DNA from: Neurospora tetraspora
Taxonomy: Eukaryota > Ascomycota > Sordariomycetes > Sordariales > Sordariaceae
NCBI RefSeq assembly: GCF_033439725.1
Contig: NW_026944388.1
Location: forward strand, 3,720,001-3,784,000
Length of the DNA: 64,000 bases
Direction of reading: 5' to 3'
The notes under the pieces were generated by a model. It did not search any database, had not been told where the DNA came from, and saw only the letters and a program-made list of their open reading frames with translations. Both the position numbers and the translations under genes were made by a program. Positions 1-11,358 of the stretch are shown here, piece after piece; position 1 is the first letter of the stretch, and each line of letters opens with the position of its first letter.

Positions 1-299
1 CGGTACTCCTAAAGTGCGCGCTGTTTTGGTGCGTGCCGCTGGTGGTGGTGGCGTTGTTTGTCGGGGATTATAGGCTTGGTGAGGGAGGGCAGTGGGAGGT
101 TTGGAATGGACGGGGACTGGTGGTGGGGACGGGGGAGGAGGAGATTGATGAACGGGCGAGGAGGATGGAGGAACGGGTGGAGTGGTGGAGGTTTTGGGTT
201 TGGATGGGGAAGGGGAGCGGGTATTATGGGAGGAACAGGAGGAGGAGGAGAAGGGTGGTTGTTGAGGAGGAGGAGGAAAGGGAAGAGGTTGTGAGGTGA
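1..299 (+). CDS. 3' end of an unrecognised gene, possible membrane protein (partial)
   Basis: A reading frame enters from the left edge of the window and stays open until a TGA ending at 299, giving about 98 residues. It starts with a hydrophobic stretch (around LFWCVPLVVVALFVGDY) that could be a final membrane segment. A Gly/Trp-rich stretch follows, then an Arg run and a Glu-rich tail. The DNA is very G-rich on this strand, as is common in low-complexity 3' ends of fungal genes. No family is recognised. The frame could also be chance in purine-rich DNA, and the real gene may use another frame or be spliced. It is convergent with the oxidoreductase gene ending at 1038. Confidence 0.4.
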   Translation, partial: VLLKCALFWCVPLVVVALFVGDYRLGEGGQWEVWNGRGLVVGTGEEEIDERARRMEERVEWWRFWVWMGKGSGYYGRNRRRRRRVVVEEEEEREEVVR

Positions 300-1037
300 T
301 GAGATTCTATTTTTGGATGTTGGATATGAACTGCTTGTGGCTGTTGGATGGTGGATGTTGGAATGGGATATACCAAAGGGAAAGTTAAGGTGGAAGGAAT
401 CTTCAGCGTTGGAGTACAGTATTGGATTGATTAGTTAGACAGCGTGTTGTTGGGTTGAAGGATAGCGATGATACCATGACTGACTGATTGCGGATATGTT
501 CTTAGTCGTGTATAAAAGGGAGTTAAGATAGATTTCCAGCTTCTGTAGATATCAATCATTTCTGAGTGATAGATTATCAACCGGTGAATTCATACCACGG
601 CTCATCTCGATGCTCACTATACAATTGCCACCCAGGCGAGCGGTCGTAAGAATAAACCGAACACGGACAGTCCAATACCGCTCGTTGTGGTTGGGAAAGG
701 CCGTTGACAAAACTATGATCGGGATTACAATAATTTGGAAAAACATCAGTCAAAGTCCATTAGAGACTTTTCCATCCAGGTTCCAAAGTACAATAAAGAC
801 TCTTTAGATGCGTGATAAGAGTATACCCAAGGTCTGACATAACTGACCGTGACGCGTTCGGTTTATATTCTTACGACCATTCGCGCCAGATAGAGTCACG
901 GAGTTCAACCTGAAGCAGTCCCATTCATGAGCTATATGCTATTAATAACGCCACAACAATGCATCCCACGTACATACTTCCGTGTGACACCCTCGAGCAG
1001 CAGCCTCAAACTACCCATAACAATACCAACCGCCTCC
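300..1037. other. Intergenic, between convergent genes
   Basis: Presumed 3' flanks of the two neighbouring convergent genes. A TATAAAAG sequence occurs at 511-518, but no convincing gene starts downstream of it. Short open frames on both strands look like chance. Confidence 0.5.
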
Positions 1038-2544
1038 CTACTCCTCCTCCATAATCTTCGTCTCAAAACGGAACCCAGCCTTATCCAACCTGTCAATGAA
1101 CGGCTGACCCAAGCAAGCAGGCGTATAGATCCCACCACCACCACCACTACCACCAAGCTGTTCCTCCACGCCGCTCTCCTCCTCAAGCAACGTGGCAGCC
1201 GCCTCAGCCAACAAAACTCCGGTATCTGTTTGTTTGAAAAAAGTCAGCATATCATCCATCCTCTCCATGCCACTCACTAATGAAGGTACTCTCAACCAAA
1301 GGGGAAGGAAGAATAAAAAAACTCACAGTAATAAACCGGCCCCCGAAACCAACACCGTCCAAACGCCACCCTCTTCTTGGTATCCTTGGTATCCGTATCC
1401 CCCTTCCCCTCCCCCTCAAAATCCGGCTTCGCAACCCCCCAAAACTCCAACTCATCCCGTCTCGCCACCTCCTCGTCCGCCCCCTCGCCCGGCTGATACA
1501 CAAACTTTTTGGCAATACCCCTCAAAACGGGCGTGGCCATCACCACCCCCAACACCATCAGGCCAAAATGGATAGCTATTCCAGATAACCAGTTACGGGG
1601 TTTCATGTACTGCTTAAAGCTAAACCTCGGACCGTACGAACTCTCCTCTTTGTTTTTGGAGGACTGGGATTCAAACAAACCCCAGGTGCGTTCAACGATA
1701 GCCGCGTCGGTCTTGGCTGCTACGGAGGTTGTTCCCAGTCCCAAAATGGGGGTGGTGGCTAGCCCGGTCAACTTGGTAGTCCACGACGTCCTGCTTTCAG
1801 CCAGGTCCGGGTTCGGGTGCGGGACGGGACTCAAAGCGTAAGGTTTATGCGCCTCGCGCAATTCCTGGAGAGAAAAGTTTTCGAGAATGGTGAAGACTGT
1901 TGCGAGAGTGCCTCCCGAGGGGGCAGAGCGCAGGGTGTGGATGCTCAGCGTCACCTCGCCCGTTTTTGTCTGGGGACCGAACTCGCGCTTTAGCTGTTGG
2001 ACGAGGGACCAGGTGAGTAAATCGGAGGGGGCCGATTCGATGCCGATTTGGGGAAACATCTTTGCTCCCGATTGGGCGGCCGCAGACGAGTATTTGGTGA
2101 TCATCTTGTGCACGAACGGGACTTCGCCGGTTACGTCAAAGTAGTGCGTGCCTGTGGCGGCGCAGGCGGCGAAGGCTGGCTCGCCTAAAGAGCCGTAGGG
2201 CCCGACGGTCGTGAGGAGGATGAAGGTCCGGCGGCAGAGGAATTCGAGCGCGGTGCGGTCGGTGGTGGAGGAGATGATCTCGATGGAGGGCGGGAGACGG
2301 TCCGGGTTGAGTTCCTTGAGGCGGGAGACGACGGCTTCGAGCTTCGAGCGGGAGCGGCCGGCTACGGCCCATTTGAGGGTGGTGGGGAGGTGCGTGGCGA
2401 TGTGTTGGGCTGTGTATTTGCCCGTGTAGCCTGGGGTGGTTGTTAGTTTGTTGTTGAATATGAGCTTTCATGTTGGGCCAGGTACTCACCTGAGGCTCCA
2501 AAGACGACAATGTCGTAGTCGCGGCCGTGTTGTTTCAGAGGCAT
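1038..2544 (-). CDS. Saccharopine-dehydrogenase-like (SCCPDH-type) oxidoreductase
   Basis: Three exons on the minus strand: 2544-2490, 2430-1327 and 1225-1038 (introns of 59 and 101 nt, GT-AG), giving 448 aa. The protein opens with a Rossmann nucleotide-binding motif (DIVVFGASGYTGK, residues 11-23). The glycine signature is split by the first intron, which supports that splice. Further on are the conserved TVGPYGSLGEP and THYFDVTGE stretches of this family. A hydrophobic segment (about IAIHFGLMVLGVVMATPVL) lies in the C-terminal third, and the C-terminus GIYTPACLG...FIDRLDKAGF is typical of fungal and animal SCCPDH-like proteins. These proteins are related to lysine-pathway saccharopine dehydrogenase but are usually lipid-droplet or membrane-associated and of unknown substrate, so a lysine-pathway role should not be assumed. 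The ATG at 2544 is the first in frame before the Rossmann strand. Confidence 0.9.
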
Positions 2545-3768
2545 CTTGGGAAGGTGAGGAGTTTCGCCTTTGTGTTGAACTAGTGAAGGTTAGGTGAGAC
2601 TATGTCGATGTCCGAGACAGGTGAGTCTTTACACGACAAAGATTGGGTCGTTGAAGTGGACAAGAGAAGAATATGCAAGTCCGATGTCTCGACCCTTCAG
2701 TTCTTATGGGATCCGGGATACCAAGAGGAAAGAGCGGAGTTAGAAAAGTCTTCTGGGCTTTGTTTAGGTTGAGACGATGCATCATTTATATGGAGATTTC
2801 GACCACGGGGGACCACGGCAGCACCGCACCGGCGTCATCGGAACACCAACCCTTTTCCAAACATGTCCGTGTCTTTTTGTTTGGCTTCCACCGTATGTCA
2901 CTATTGCAACCGCTTATGCAGACACAACAGCAGTTCCGTTGTTTACTCTGGATGCCATCCGAAATAGGCAAGCACCGCCGTCTCATGCGGTCAAGAGAGA
3001 CGGAATGCCTCCCGCCGGAACACGGACCAGATCTGGAGTGCGCCCGAGATCGTCGATACAATATCCGGTGCAGTTCAAGCAACCCCGGAGACTTCTCCGG
3101 ATGTCGGATTCATTCCGCTCAACCAAGATGTCTGATGGTATCTCATTGGGTAGGGTTACGGCTGTCCAAGGGGGAACGAACCATTGTTTGTTGACAGCGC
3201 TTGAAAACTGATAAAGTTTACCAAAGTGTTACCGCGCAAACAGTGCGAACCTTGAGGGCCATTGCGGCACGCTGTAAACTGAACCTGAAGCTAGGGCGCT
3301 GCATGCTGTGAACAGAAACCCACATCGAGACTTGTCTGTAGTCCACCAGCATATGCGGAGTAGCTGTCATAAGTGGACACTGAGTGAGTACGAGGAGGTT
3401 GAACGAGATCTTTCATGTTGTCAGAGAAGAGTTTGTACGGTGTTTGTAGAGCTGAGCACGAGATGATGTTGGCTGATGTCACACAAGCGACGGGCGCGGG
3501 CCAGCTGTCAATTCGGGACCTGACAGCGGGGTCAGCTGCCAGTGTGGGCAAAAGCCCCGCCAATGCCAAGAAATTGGTCAGGCACACACTGGCACAGAGT
3601 CGGCAAAATGGTTCCGCCTAGGGTCCGAAAAATGTTCCTGGGGTGGGACCGGCCGTCGCAGCGCTCGCACACCACACAAGAGAAAAAAGCCCTGGCCTTT
3701 TGTCAAATTCGCACATCGCCAGCAAGGACGGTAGTTTCCCCAGACAACGACCACCTCAACCAGCCAAA
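2545..3768. other. Divergent intergenic region
   Basis: This 1.2 kb separates the divergent oxidoreductase and eL43 genes and should carry both promoters. Open frames exist (for example about 173 codons from 2673 on +) but have no recognisable domain or fungal codon pattern. No repeat or RNA gene is evident. Confidence 0.5.
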
Positions 3769-4693
3769 ATGTCTAAGCGCACCAAGAAGGTCGGAATCTC
3801 CGGCAAGGTATGTAACTCCCCATTTCCAGAAAGAATGCGTTGCGGCGAGATGGCTAATTTTTGATTGCGAAAATAGTACGGTACTAGGTATGTAACGACG
3901 GTTTCCTTCGAGTTCACACTCCCTTGATCGACGAGATTCACCCGGGACATTCGACGACGACACCAACGGCGACAATACTACCGAGAACGAAGGAAGAATT
4001 ACACGATTTAGAATGACGAGCTTCTCTGGGCGCTGGCTGCGGTGGACGTGCTGAAGATGGAGATGAGGGGGGCATTCGACATTGGAACATGACTCGGCAA
4101 CCAAAGTCAACAATCTGTGAGAGCGACACTCGAGCCGGATCAATGTCGACCTCTTGCACCTTCAGAATTCCATGCGCGATCGCGAACACCATCACCTGGG
4201 CGTCACCTTTCCACGGACCTTGGATATCCTGCTCGGCTCAATCAGTTCATACCGGAAGCACTACCACCACGAATCTCGTCGATCTCGCACTCAAAAGCAA
4301 ATGAACCGAAGGAACAGCGTCACTAACCAACAACCACAACAGATACGGTGCTTCGCTCCGTAAGCTGGTCAAGAGTCAGTACCCAACAAACTCCTACGCC
4401 CCGTCGCTCATCAGGTTACTAACAACCCCACAGAGCAGGAAGTGTCCCAGCACGCCCGCTACACTTGCACCTTCTGCGGCAAGAACACTGTCCGTCGCTC
4501 CTCCGTCGGCATCTGGTCTTGCAAGGCCTGCAAGAAGACCCTGGCTGGTGGTGCCTACACTGTCTCGTAAGTTTTCATCGACAAGCACGCCCTCGACACG
4601 GCATCTCGAGTCTAACATGATATTTCTAGCACCCCCGCCGCCGCTGCCATGCGCTCCACCCTCCGCCGTCTCCGTGAGATCACTGAGGTTTAA
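3769..4693 (+). CDS. rpl43: 60S ribosomal protein eL43 (L37a/L43)
   Basis: A small zinc-ribbon protein of the large cytosolic ribosomal subunit. Five exons give exactly 92 aa, the family's usual length: 3769-3807, 3877-3887, 4343-4374, 4434-4566 and 4630-4693. Exon 1 encodes [13 protein letters not shown]. The 11 nt exon 2 supplies YGT plus part of R. Exon 3 gives [10 protein letters not shown]. Exon 4 carries the zinc finger (CTFC at the front, CKAC at the back) and exon 5 the helical C-terminus ending REITEV. All introns are GT-AG, of 69, 455, 59 and 63 nt. The second intron is unusually long for a fungal gene. Every exon is fixed by strong conservation of this protein, including the microexon, without which the invariant KYGTRYGAS stretch would be broken. 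Confidence 0.96.
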
Positions 4694-7307
4694 GGTGGTC
4701 GTTTAGCTGGCATTTTTGGTCTTTCGGGTTAGGTGTCATGGAAAAGGACAATTGGGGATCTGCGGATTTACTATGGGATGAACCAGATTTCCTTCAATAA
4801 CGACTTTGCTGCTACCCATTGCGACATGACCATTGCGTGGTCTGGATACGGGGCGATCTAGACAGGGAGTTATACCGGCGTCTCTTTCCTCACATGAAGC
4901 ATGGCTTGGGAAGATGTCTCAAAGATCGCCAGGTTTGATTTACGGTAGACAATGACCATGATACCCTTTCCTGTTGGCCAAACCCGGCGACCCTCAGCAT
5001 TACCGTGATCAGCTGTCCGCGACCTCCTGTGAAGAAACTCCTCCTCGTCACGCCCCCGGTTCGCGGGTTCGTAGATTCGAAAACCGGTGACGGCATTAGA
5101 TGGGGTACGTAAAGTGTGAGCGTGGGAAGAGGACCGGTCAGATGCGATTTGTGCTACAACCTAGGCATAATGACCACAAGCATGGCGATTCCGATTTATA
5201 ACCACGCTGCAGTGTATACCCGAGCGGATATTGCGTTGCCACATCTCATGGGCATGCTCGCAACCCATGGGCCGAAACGCATCCTGGTATCAACTTGATG
5301 GTGAACATGATTTCGGATAAGGAGTCTCTAGTCGACTTGCCATCTACACTACCCCTGTCAACGAACGAGGTCCCGAGGACTGTCCCCGTGATTGAACTCC
5401 CGGTGGCCTTTGCACTCATGAGTGTCGGGTGGCACTTGTCGATGCAATCAAGGTGACATATTCCCCTATGCAAATTTATCCTCGAACAGGATCTTAAATC
5501 AGGAAAACCTCGAACGGAGGCTATCGACTAAAGGGACAACACCACACCCCAACGACAAAGTGCCAGAAAGCGTCATCGTGAGACTCGGTGATAGTCCGCT
5601 AATCATGGCCGAAGATAACCTTTGACCATCACTGCTGCCTACTATGTATAGTCATCCTACCATTTTTATCTTGAAAAAATCGAAAGTTGTGAACAAGTGG
5701 TCCTCAGTCATCACCATTCACCAACCATAGCAGCAGCCTATCAAACGATCCTGACTGCTTGGCGGTTCTCACAACTAACCGTAGAGGTACCTGGCATCTT
5801 GAGACAACCCTCCGTTATCCAAATCCAGACCTACAGCTTTGGGCAGGTACGTATACCAAAAAGCGTGGGTGACCTATCACGCATCGAGGTTCTCATTCCA
5901 TAATCGTTTCACTGTTTGTGCCCATCACGATCTTACCTCCCCGCCCTTTTCATCCCGCGGGTTGTCCTTCCTCAACTAGAAACCAATTTGGTTGTCCCCC
6001 TCTGCCTGCCCGGACCAGGCGCTCGTTACCTCCTTGCTTGGCGTTCGAGGCTTGGGAATTCAAGGTTTTGGCAACCATGATCTCTTTAAGCGTGAAATGC
6101 GCCATTCTTTTCCCGGCAGGGGTCTGGAGCCAATGACGTTTCGCAAACACCAAAATGCAACCCTTTAGCTACTTCAGGCTACTTTCTGGGTATCTTAGCA
6201 GGACGCTATAAAGCCTCTGACAGAGCCACTAGCTGTTTAGGAGCTGGGTACTCTGAAGTTTTTATGGGCCGGGAAAAAATGGCACATTTCACGCTTAAAG
6301 AGATAGTAGGTAGGTATCTAATGTTCAAGCCAAACCAACCGTGAGTCAGCTGGTCCATCTTTTTAAGAGCAGTAGGCGGAACACACACCTGCACGCGGAT
6401 GTGCTTTATCAGTTGTCCAGTGCTGCTACCTCTCCTCCTACAGCTCTATTTATGACCTCCGACCCTGTCCCTGGCCGGTGAACGTTGGGCGGGGCCTCGC
6501 GTGGGATTGGTCCATGTCTCGGTTGTGTTAACACGGGGCTTTGAAGGCGAATCTGGAATCTTTTGGCAGGCATCATTCTTCCTTCTCTTCTTTCTCCAAC
6601 AAGCGTTCTCCAAAAAGTCCAACGCTCGACCCTCCAAACAAACAACGCCTGTGCAGGACAAGACCTTCTCTCGTCTGCTCAGCTCAGGTTCTCAAGTCTT
6701 ACCCCTCTTGTTACTACCTACCCATCGACCCTCCTCGACCTCCGGGCTTCACACACTTTCATCCGTTGTAAGCTTTCAGGTTCCAGGTCCCTTGTTGGCT
6801 TCCACCTTCTCTCCCGCTCGTTCGTGAGTGGCCCGTTCATAGTAACCTTGAAATTCCACTTTCTAGCTTGAGTTGCTTCCCTTCACCTGCCATCCCGTCA
6901 CCATTCACAAAACGGCGGGGATTCTACCTGCACTTCGGCCGTCTTTCCCTCCCGCAACCTCACCTCACCTTTCCACACTGCTTCCTACAGCGGCAAACTA
7001 CCCACCCGCACAAACCCAAACCCACACCTGCTACCGCAAATCACTTACACACGGCACCATTACCACCACCACCACCAGCACCGCCAACCACAGCAACAAA
7101 AAACACCTCTTTGCTAGCCCTGAAGTGACCTAACTACGTTATTTCATTTCGGACAGGGGAGGCTCATCGTCGCTTGCTTGGAGTGCTTGGTCAGGTAACT
7201 TCTTTAGACGTTGCCAATCGCGCCCTGCACATCTCATATTTTATCTTTTGCATGACTTCATTACCCGTCTTCTCTATATACAGCATCGCGCCACCATCCC
7301 AGTCGTG
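4694..7307. other. Long intergenic region upstream of the RING-PHD gene
   Basis: About 2.6 kb without a supported gene. It contains the 3' flank of rpl43, an inverted repeat at 6080-6304 (listed separately), and a C/T-rich tract from about 6580 to 7120 that is probably promoter and 5' leader of the RING-PHD gene. A possible 5' leader intron may end at a TATACAG near 7276-7282. Confidence 0.5.
6080..6304. repeat. Inverted repeat, 37-38 bp arms, 150 bp spacer
   Basis: The left arm 6080-6117 and the reverse complement of 6268-6304 match at about 36 of 38 positions. Both start ATCTCTTTAAGCGTGAAATG and both end CCCGGC. One difference is a C/T transition; the other is a C/T plus length change in a T run. 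The repeat lies in non-coding DNA between rpl43 and the RING-PHD gene. It could be a remnant of a small inverted-repeat element or form a hairpin. No clear target duplication was found. Confidence 0.75.
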
Positions 7308-9415
7308 ATGGCTGATCAGTGCATTGTCTGTCTAGAGACTCTAGACGTCCAACAACCCTCAGACCCACACCCGTCGTCCTCCGTCAGCGCTCCTGCCGGC
7401 CCTGCTACAGGGGATTCAAGTGAGCCCGGAGCGCCCGCCGCATCGATCGAAGTAGACGCAGTTACACCCAAGGACGATGCCGACAACAGCCCCGTTAGCA
7501 CAACCGCCAGCAACACAGGTACCAGGAAACACGACAACAAACACGACCATGTAGCCGAGATTCAAGTTTGTGGCCACGCGCTGCACGATTCTTGTCTACG
7601 ATTATGGACCGACAAGGCCAATAGCTGTCCCATTTGCCGCCAGCAATTCCACCTGGTGCATGTGTACGACAAGATAGGAGGTGAGTTCATGGTTCCCAAA
7701 AATCACTGTGCATGCGGAAAGGAGCAGCATTGCTAACCGGTTCTGTGGCAGGTAAACTCCTGAGTTCCTACCATGTCGAAGATAAGAAGCAGGTAGCCGA
7801 GTTCGACCCCCAACAATGGCTTGACGAGAACCCCGAGCCTGAAGAGGATGTTAGCCTACCGTGCCCAATCTGCAACCGTTCAGATAACGAGGAGGTTCTG
7901 CTGTTGTGCGATGGGTGCGATGTGCCATATCATACACATTGCATCGGCCTGGAGAGGGTCCCGCCTAGTCACTGGTTCTGCATGGAATGTGCGGACGTGC
8001 TAGGTGAGGATATCAACGCGCAAGATGGGATGCCCGAAGACTTTGCGCCAGCTCCGAGGACCCGTCGTGGCTCTCAGAACGCCCAGCGCGAGCGCGGCAA
8101 CTACTATTTCCCAAGAACCCAAGGCAGCATGCGCCGGGCCAGGATAAGGGCCAGATCTGACGAGTGGCAAGGTGCTTGGGGTAGGATCGCCGGCAGAGTT
8201 TGGGATGCCCTGAGCTTGGACCTTGACTATCAGGATGACGATGGCGACGATGGTACACTCGAAGACCTAGAGAATTACCGCCGGTCGCAGCGGCTTAGGG
8301 AGCAGGAGAGGCTAGAGCATGAAAGGTGGCAGCAGCGTCTCATGATCGCCACTAGACTGGGGGCTCGAGACGTCTTTACCACCAACATGCCTAGTGTGTT
8401 CCAAAGTCGGTACGTCCCGCGCGAACCGTCGCCTCAACAGACTCGGGAAGAAGAACAAGCATGGGGTGCTTTTGAGCTGGCCAGAGGTGCCCAGGAGGGC
8501 TCCGCAAGTCGCAAGCGCAAGTCACGCTCTATTAGTGGTGAAGTGGAGGCATCCAACCATGAGCCGGAGAGGAAGCTGAAGAGGCCTCGAACGCGGAGGC
8601 TACACACAACTCAAAACGGCGAACCATCTACCTCAGCGGCGAACCAGCCCAGCGCATCCACCACCGCCGGACCATCAGCATCCACCGAAGCAGCTCCGTC
8701 TTTCTTATCGTCTTTGCTCAAGGAAGTGGAGATGAGCACGGCTTCTGATGAGGATGGCTTCCGAGATGTTCCTGAACTTCCTGTTCCGGGAAGCATCGAC
8801 ACGGGGTCCCCGGTTCCTACCTATGTCAGTCCTCGGGCGACAACACCGCCGATGGTCATGAGTCGGCCGAGTTCCCCGGGCCTCAGCTCCTATCTGGCCC
8901 CTGTCTACGCTCCGGCAAACTTCTCGCTCAACCGATCAACATCACCGACAGCTAAAACTTCCCGGTCGTCCTCGCCGAACAACAGACGTAGGAGTCAAAC
9001 CTCGCCTGAGAACAGTGACACGGAGCAACAGCGCGGTCGTTCTCGCCAGCAAAGTGGCTCAGCAGCCGCCGGAGGACCATCGTCGTCGGCATCGATTACT
9101 GTCCAGGCATCGCTAGTGCGGCGGCCTCATCCCAATGCGCCACACAGGTCCCCCGAGACATCGCCATCACGACCTGCTCTGCCACTCGACGTGAAGCAGA
9201 GCATCAACAGTATTGTTCGGGGAGCATTGAGGCCTCATTGGCATTCGCAGAAAATAACTGCCGAGCAGTACGAGGCTATCAACCGGGATGTGTCGAGGAA
9301 GCTTTATGAAGAAGTTCAAGATCCTGCAATGAGTCTAGGCGAAGAGCTGAAACAGAGCTGGGAGAAGCTTGCGGCTAAGGAGGTCACTAGGGCGGTTGAC
9401 CAGTTGAAGGCGTGA
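7308..9415 (+). CDS. RING and PHD finger protein, probable E3 ubiquitin ligase (Asr1/PHRF1 type)
   Basis: Two exons, 7308-7680 and 7752-9415 (71 nt intron), encode 678 aa. A RING-H2 finger spans residues 5 to about 113. It starts with CIVC, has an expanded first loop of roughly 80 low-complexity residues, then CGHALHDSC and CPIC. A PHD finger follows at about 162-205 (CPIC, LLLCDGCD, YHTHC, WFCMEC). The middle is disordered, rich in Ser, Pro and Arg with basic patches. The C-terminal segment at about 604-648 (INSIVRGALRP...ITAEQYEAINRDVSRKLYEE) resembles the C-terminal region kept in PHRF1/Asr1 relatives. The RING-PHD order is that of yeast Asr1 and animal PHRF1, which ubiquitinate RNA polymerase II or other nuclear targets; the target here is inferred only. 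The start at 7308 places the RING at the extreme N-terminus; an in-frame ATG at 7248 also exists but lies in likely leader sequence. Confidence 0.88.
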
Positions 9416-11358
9416 GATGACATTTTGCTCATTGGGAGCTGACCAACATCATGCCCGGCCATGGCGATGTTCATGGCTATCGGCTGGCAAGGCGATCCGG
9501 TGTTGGGAGCCGCAGAGCTCTGTAAAGATTACATTTCAGGCACGATGAGGGCATGGAAACAGAAGGCAAAGTTGTGAGCGCAGAAGAAAGCGTTGAATTC
9601 TTTCCAGCATCCAAGTGGTAGCTGGAACTAAAGCTTTGCATCGGTCGTCATCGATCGGGTTGACGCTTGTGGACTGGGCGTTTTATGGATTTTCGGTATT
9701 CGATGATGGAAAGGAGAAGCACTTTCTGATCACAGATGTGATGTATATGTTAGATGGTGTATGGTATCAGGACCGGCTGGGGCGAATCTGGGTAAATATC
9801 CTGGCGGGCAACTGGCGCGCGGTAGCTTTTATACATTAGGATCTTTGCAATGAACAGACATGACTACTTTCAGGGTTCGGAATTCCTTTTTGCTTTCTTC
9901 GGGTGTGTTCTGGTCGTTGTGGTGCAACTTGGGCCAAGTTCATGGTGTTCGGAGGAAAGGGCAAGGTATGTTGAAGAAGTCATGTCATAAACTTGATGAC
10001 TGTTGATTCCATTCTTGTTCATCTTGTTTGATATTACTTGCTTTCCATTTCATATTGTACGTAGCCTTGTTGAGACTCAGAAAAGCGGATCAAACGCTGG
10101 CAAGGAGACGACTCCAGCGGCATAGTGAGGTGAAGCACGCATATATATATATCGCGATCTGCGACATGGATAATTGGAATGAATCTTGCGAGCAAGTAGG
10201 GTAGTGATGTACATTCGGCGGCGTAGCTGAGGAGGACATGGAGGCGGGGGTAGCGAGTTATCCAAGTGTTTGAGGCCATGCTTGATCGCGACAGTGACTG
10301 ACGAGACGCCCCTTGGATATCCTCAAGACTCCATGATCATAGCGACAACACGAAATCATCTCGACAGGACGCCCGCCCGCCAGACAACATGCGCGACGAC
10401 ACACACACAACGACGAGGCCAGACAACATCAAGACGGAGACGGGAGGCAGTTTTTCATGAATGAAGCAAAATAACACTTCAACACTGCAACCAGCCCATC
10501 CTCGGTTCGTCATCCCAAGCTCGTCAAATCATGACAAGATACGATAATCAAACAACTATCACAAGATGGCATGGCAAAAAATATGTAAGCAGATTCTATC
10601 TAACAGCAACCCGGTAGAGCGTTTTAGAAGCAGGTACCGCTAGCGAATTGGTCTGCTCATGGTGGTTCCTCTCGGCACGGACTAAATGATCAGGACAGTT
10701 TTGGAGGAAGAGAAACGTCGTGATGATAAGGAATGGTGCCTTGAGGAGAGAAAGAGGAAAAGAAATCCGAAAGAGGGAGGGGGGCAGCAGGAGTTTTATT
10801 TGATTGAGGTGGGAAAAATTGGGGGTCCGCTTTGGTCATGTGAAAAGTCAGGTGGGGCTAGGAGTGTGAAAGTTATGGTGGGGTGCGGGGAGTTTGGGAC
10901 TTTGGAGAAGGGAAGCTTCGAAAAGGGAAGGCGGTGAGGAAAGCAAATCGGTTGCCAAGACTCAATTGTTCAATCGTCGCGGTACGTACGGACGACCAGG
11001 AACCACGAACGAGCAGGGACCGGTGCGCGGCGGCGGCAGGCGGCCTAGGGAAAAAGTGGGGCTGCGGACATCGAAAAAGTTCACGGGTTTCCATTCCGCG
11101 CTGTATCGCCCGTCCGCTCTGCCTGCCTGCCTGCCCGCCCGCCCGCCCGCCGCCGCAGCGACCGACCGACCGACCCCGTCCCGAATCCACCCCGAGACTT
11201 ACGAGAGAGAGTTGAGTTGAGGACTGGCGCGCGCTGCAAGATTCACCCACCCGTAGCTCCGTTCTCCTCCCTCCCTCCCTCCCTCCCTCCCCCGTCCCGT
11301 GTCCGTTGTTTACACACCCAGGCCCCGTCCAACAACCAAGTCATATATACTGCCCATC
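9416..11358. other. Intergenic region with simple repeats
   Basis: About 1.9 kb without a supported gene. It holds the 3' flank of the RING-PHD gene, a short (AT)n run near 10140-10151, and the promoter of the mL46 gene with stacked tetranucleotide repeats (listed separately). Confidence 0.5.
11119..11290. repeat. Stacked tetranucleotide microsatellites in the mL46 promoter/leader
   Basis: Three different four-base repeats lie close together: CTGC turning into CCCG units at about 11119-11155, GACC units at about 11158-11174, and CTCC units at about 11265-11290. They lie 70-240 bp before the mL46 start codon. The C/T-rich run is typical of fungal core promoters. Confidence 0.85.

Noticed and set aside
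2673-3194. 173-codon open frame on the plus strand
   Set aside because: Several overlapping frames are open here and none shows homology or domain structure.
3291-3587. Minus-strand 98-codon frame starting with a signal-peptide-like sequence
   Set aside because: No processed domain or cysteine pattern. It lies in the rpl43 promoter region; the hydrophobic start alone is weak evidence.
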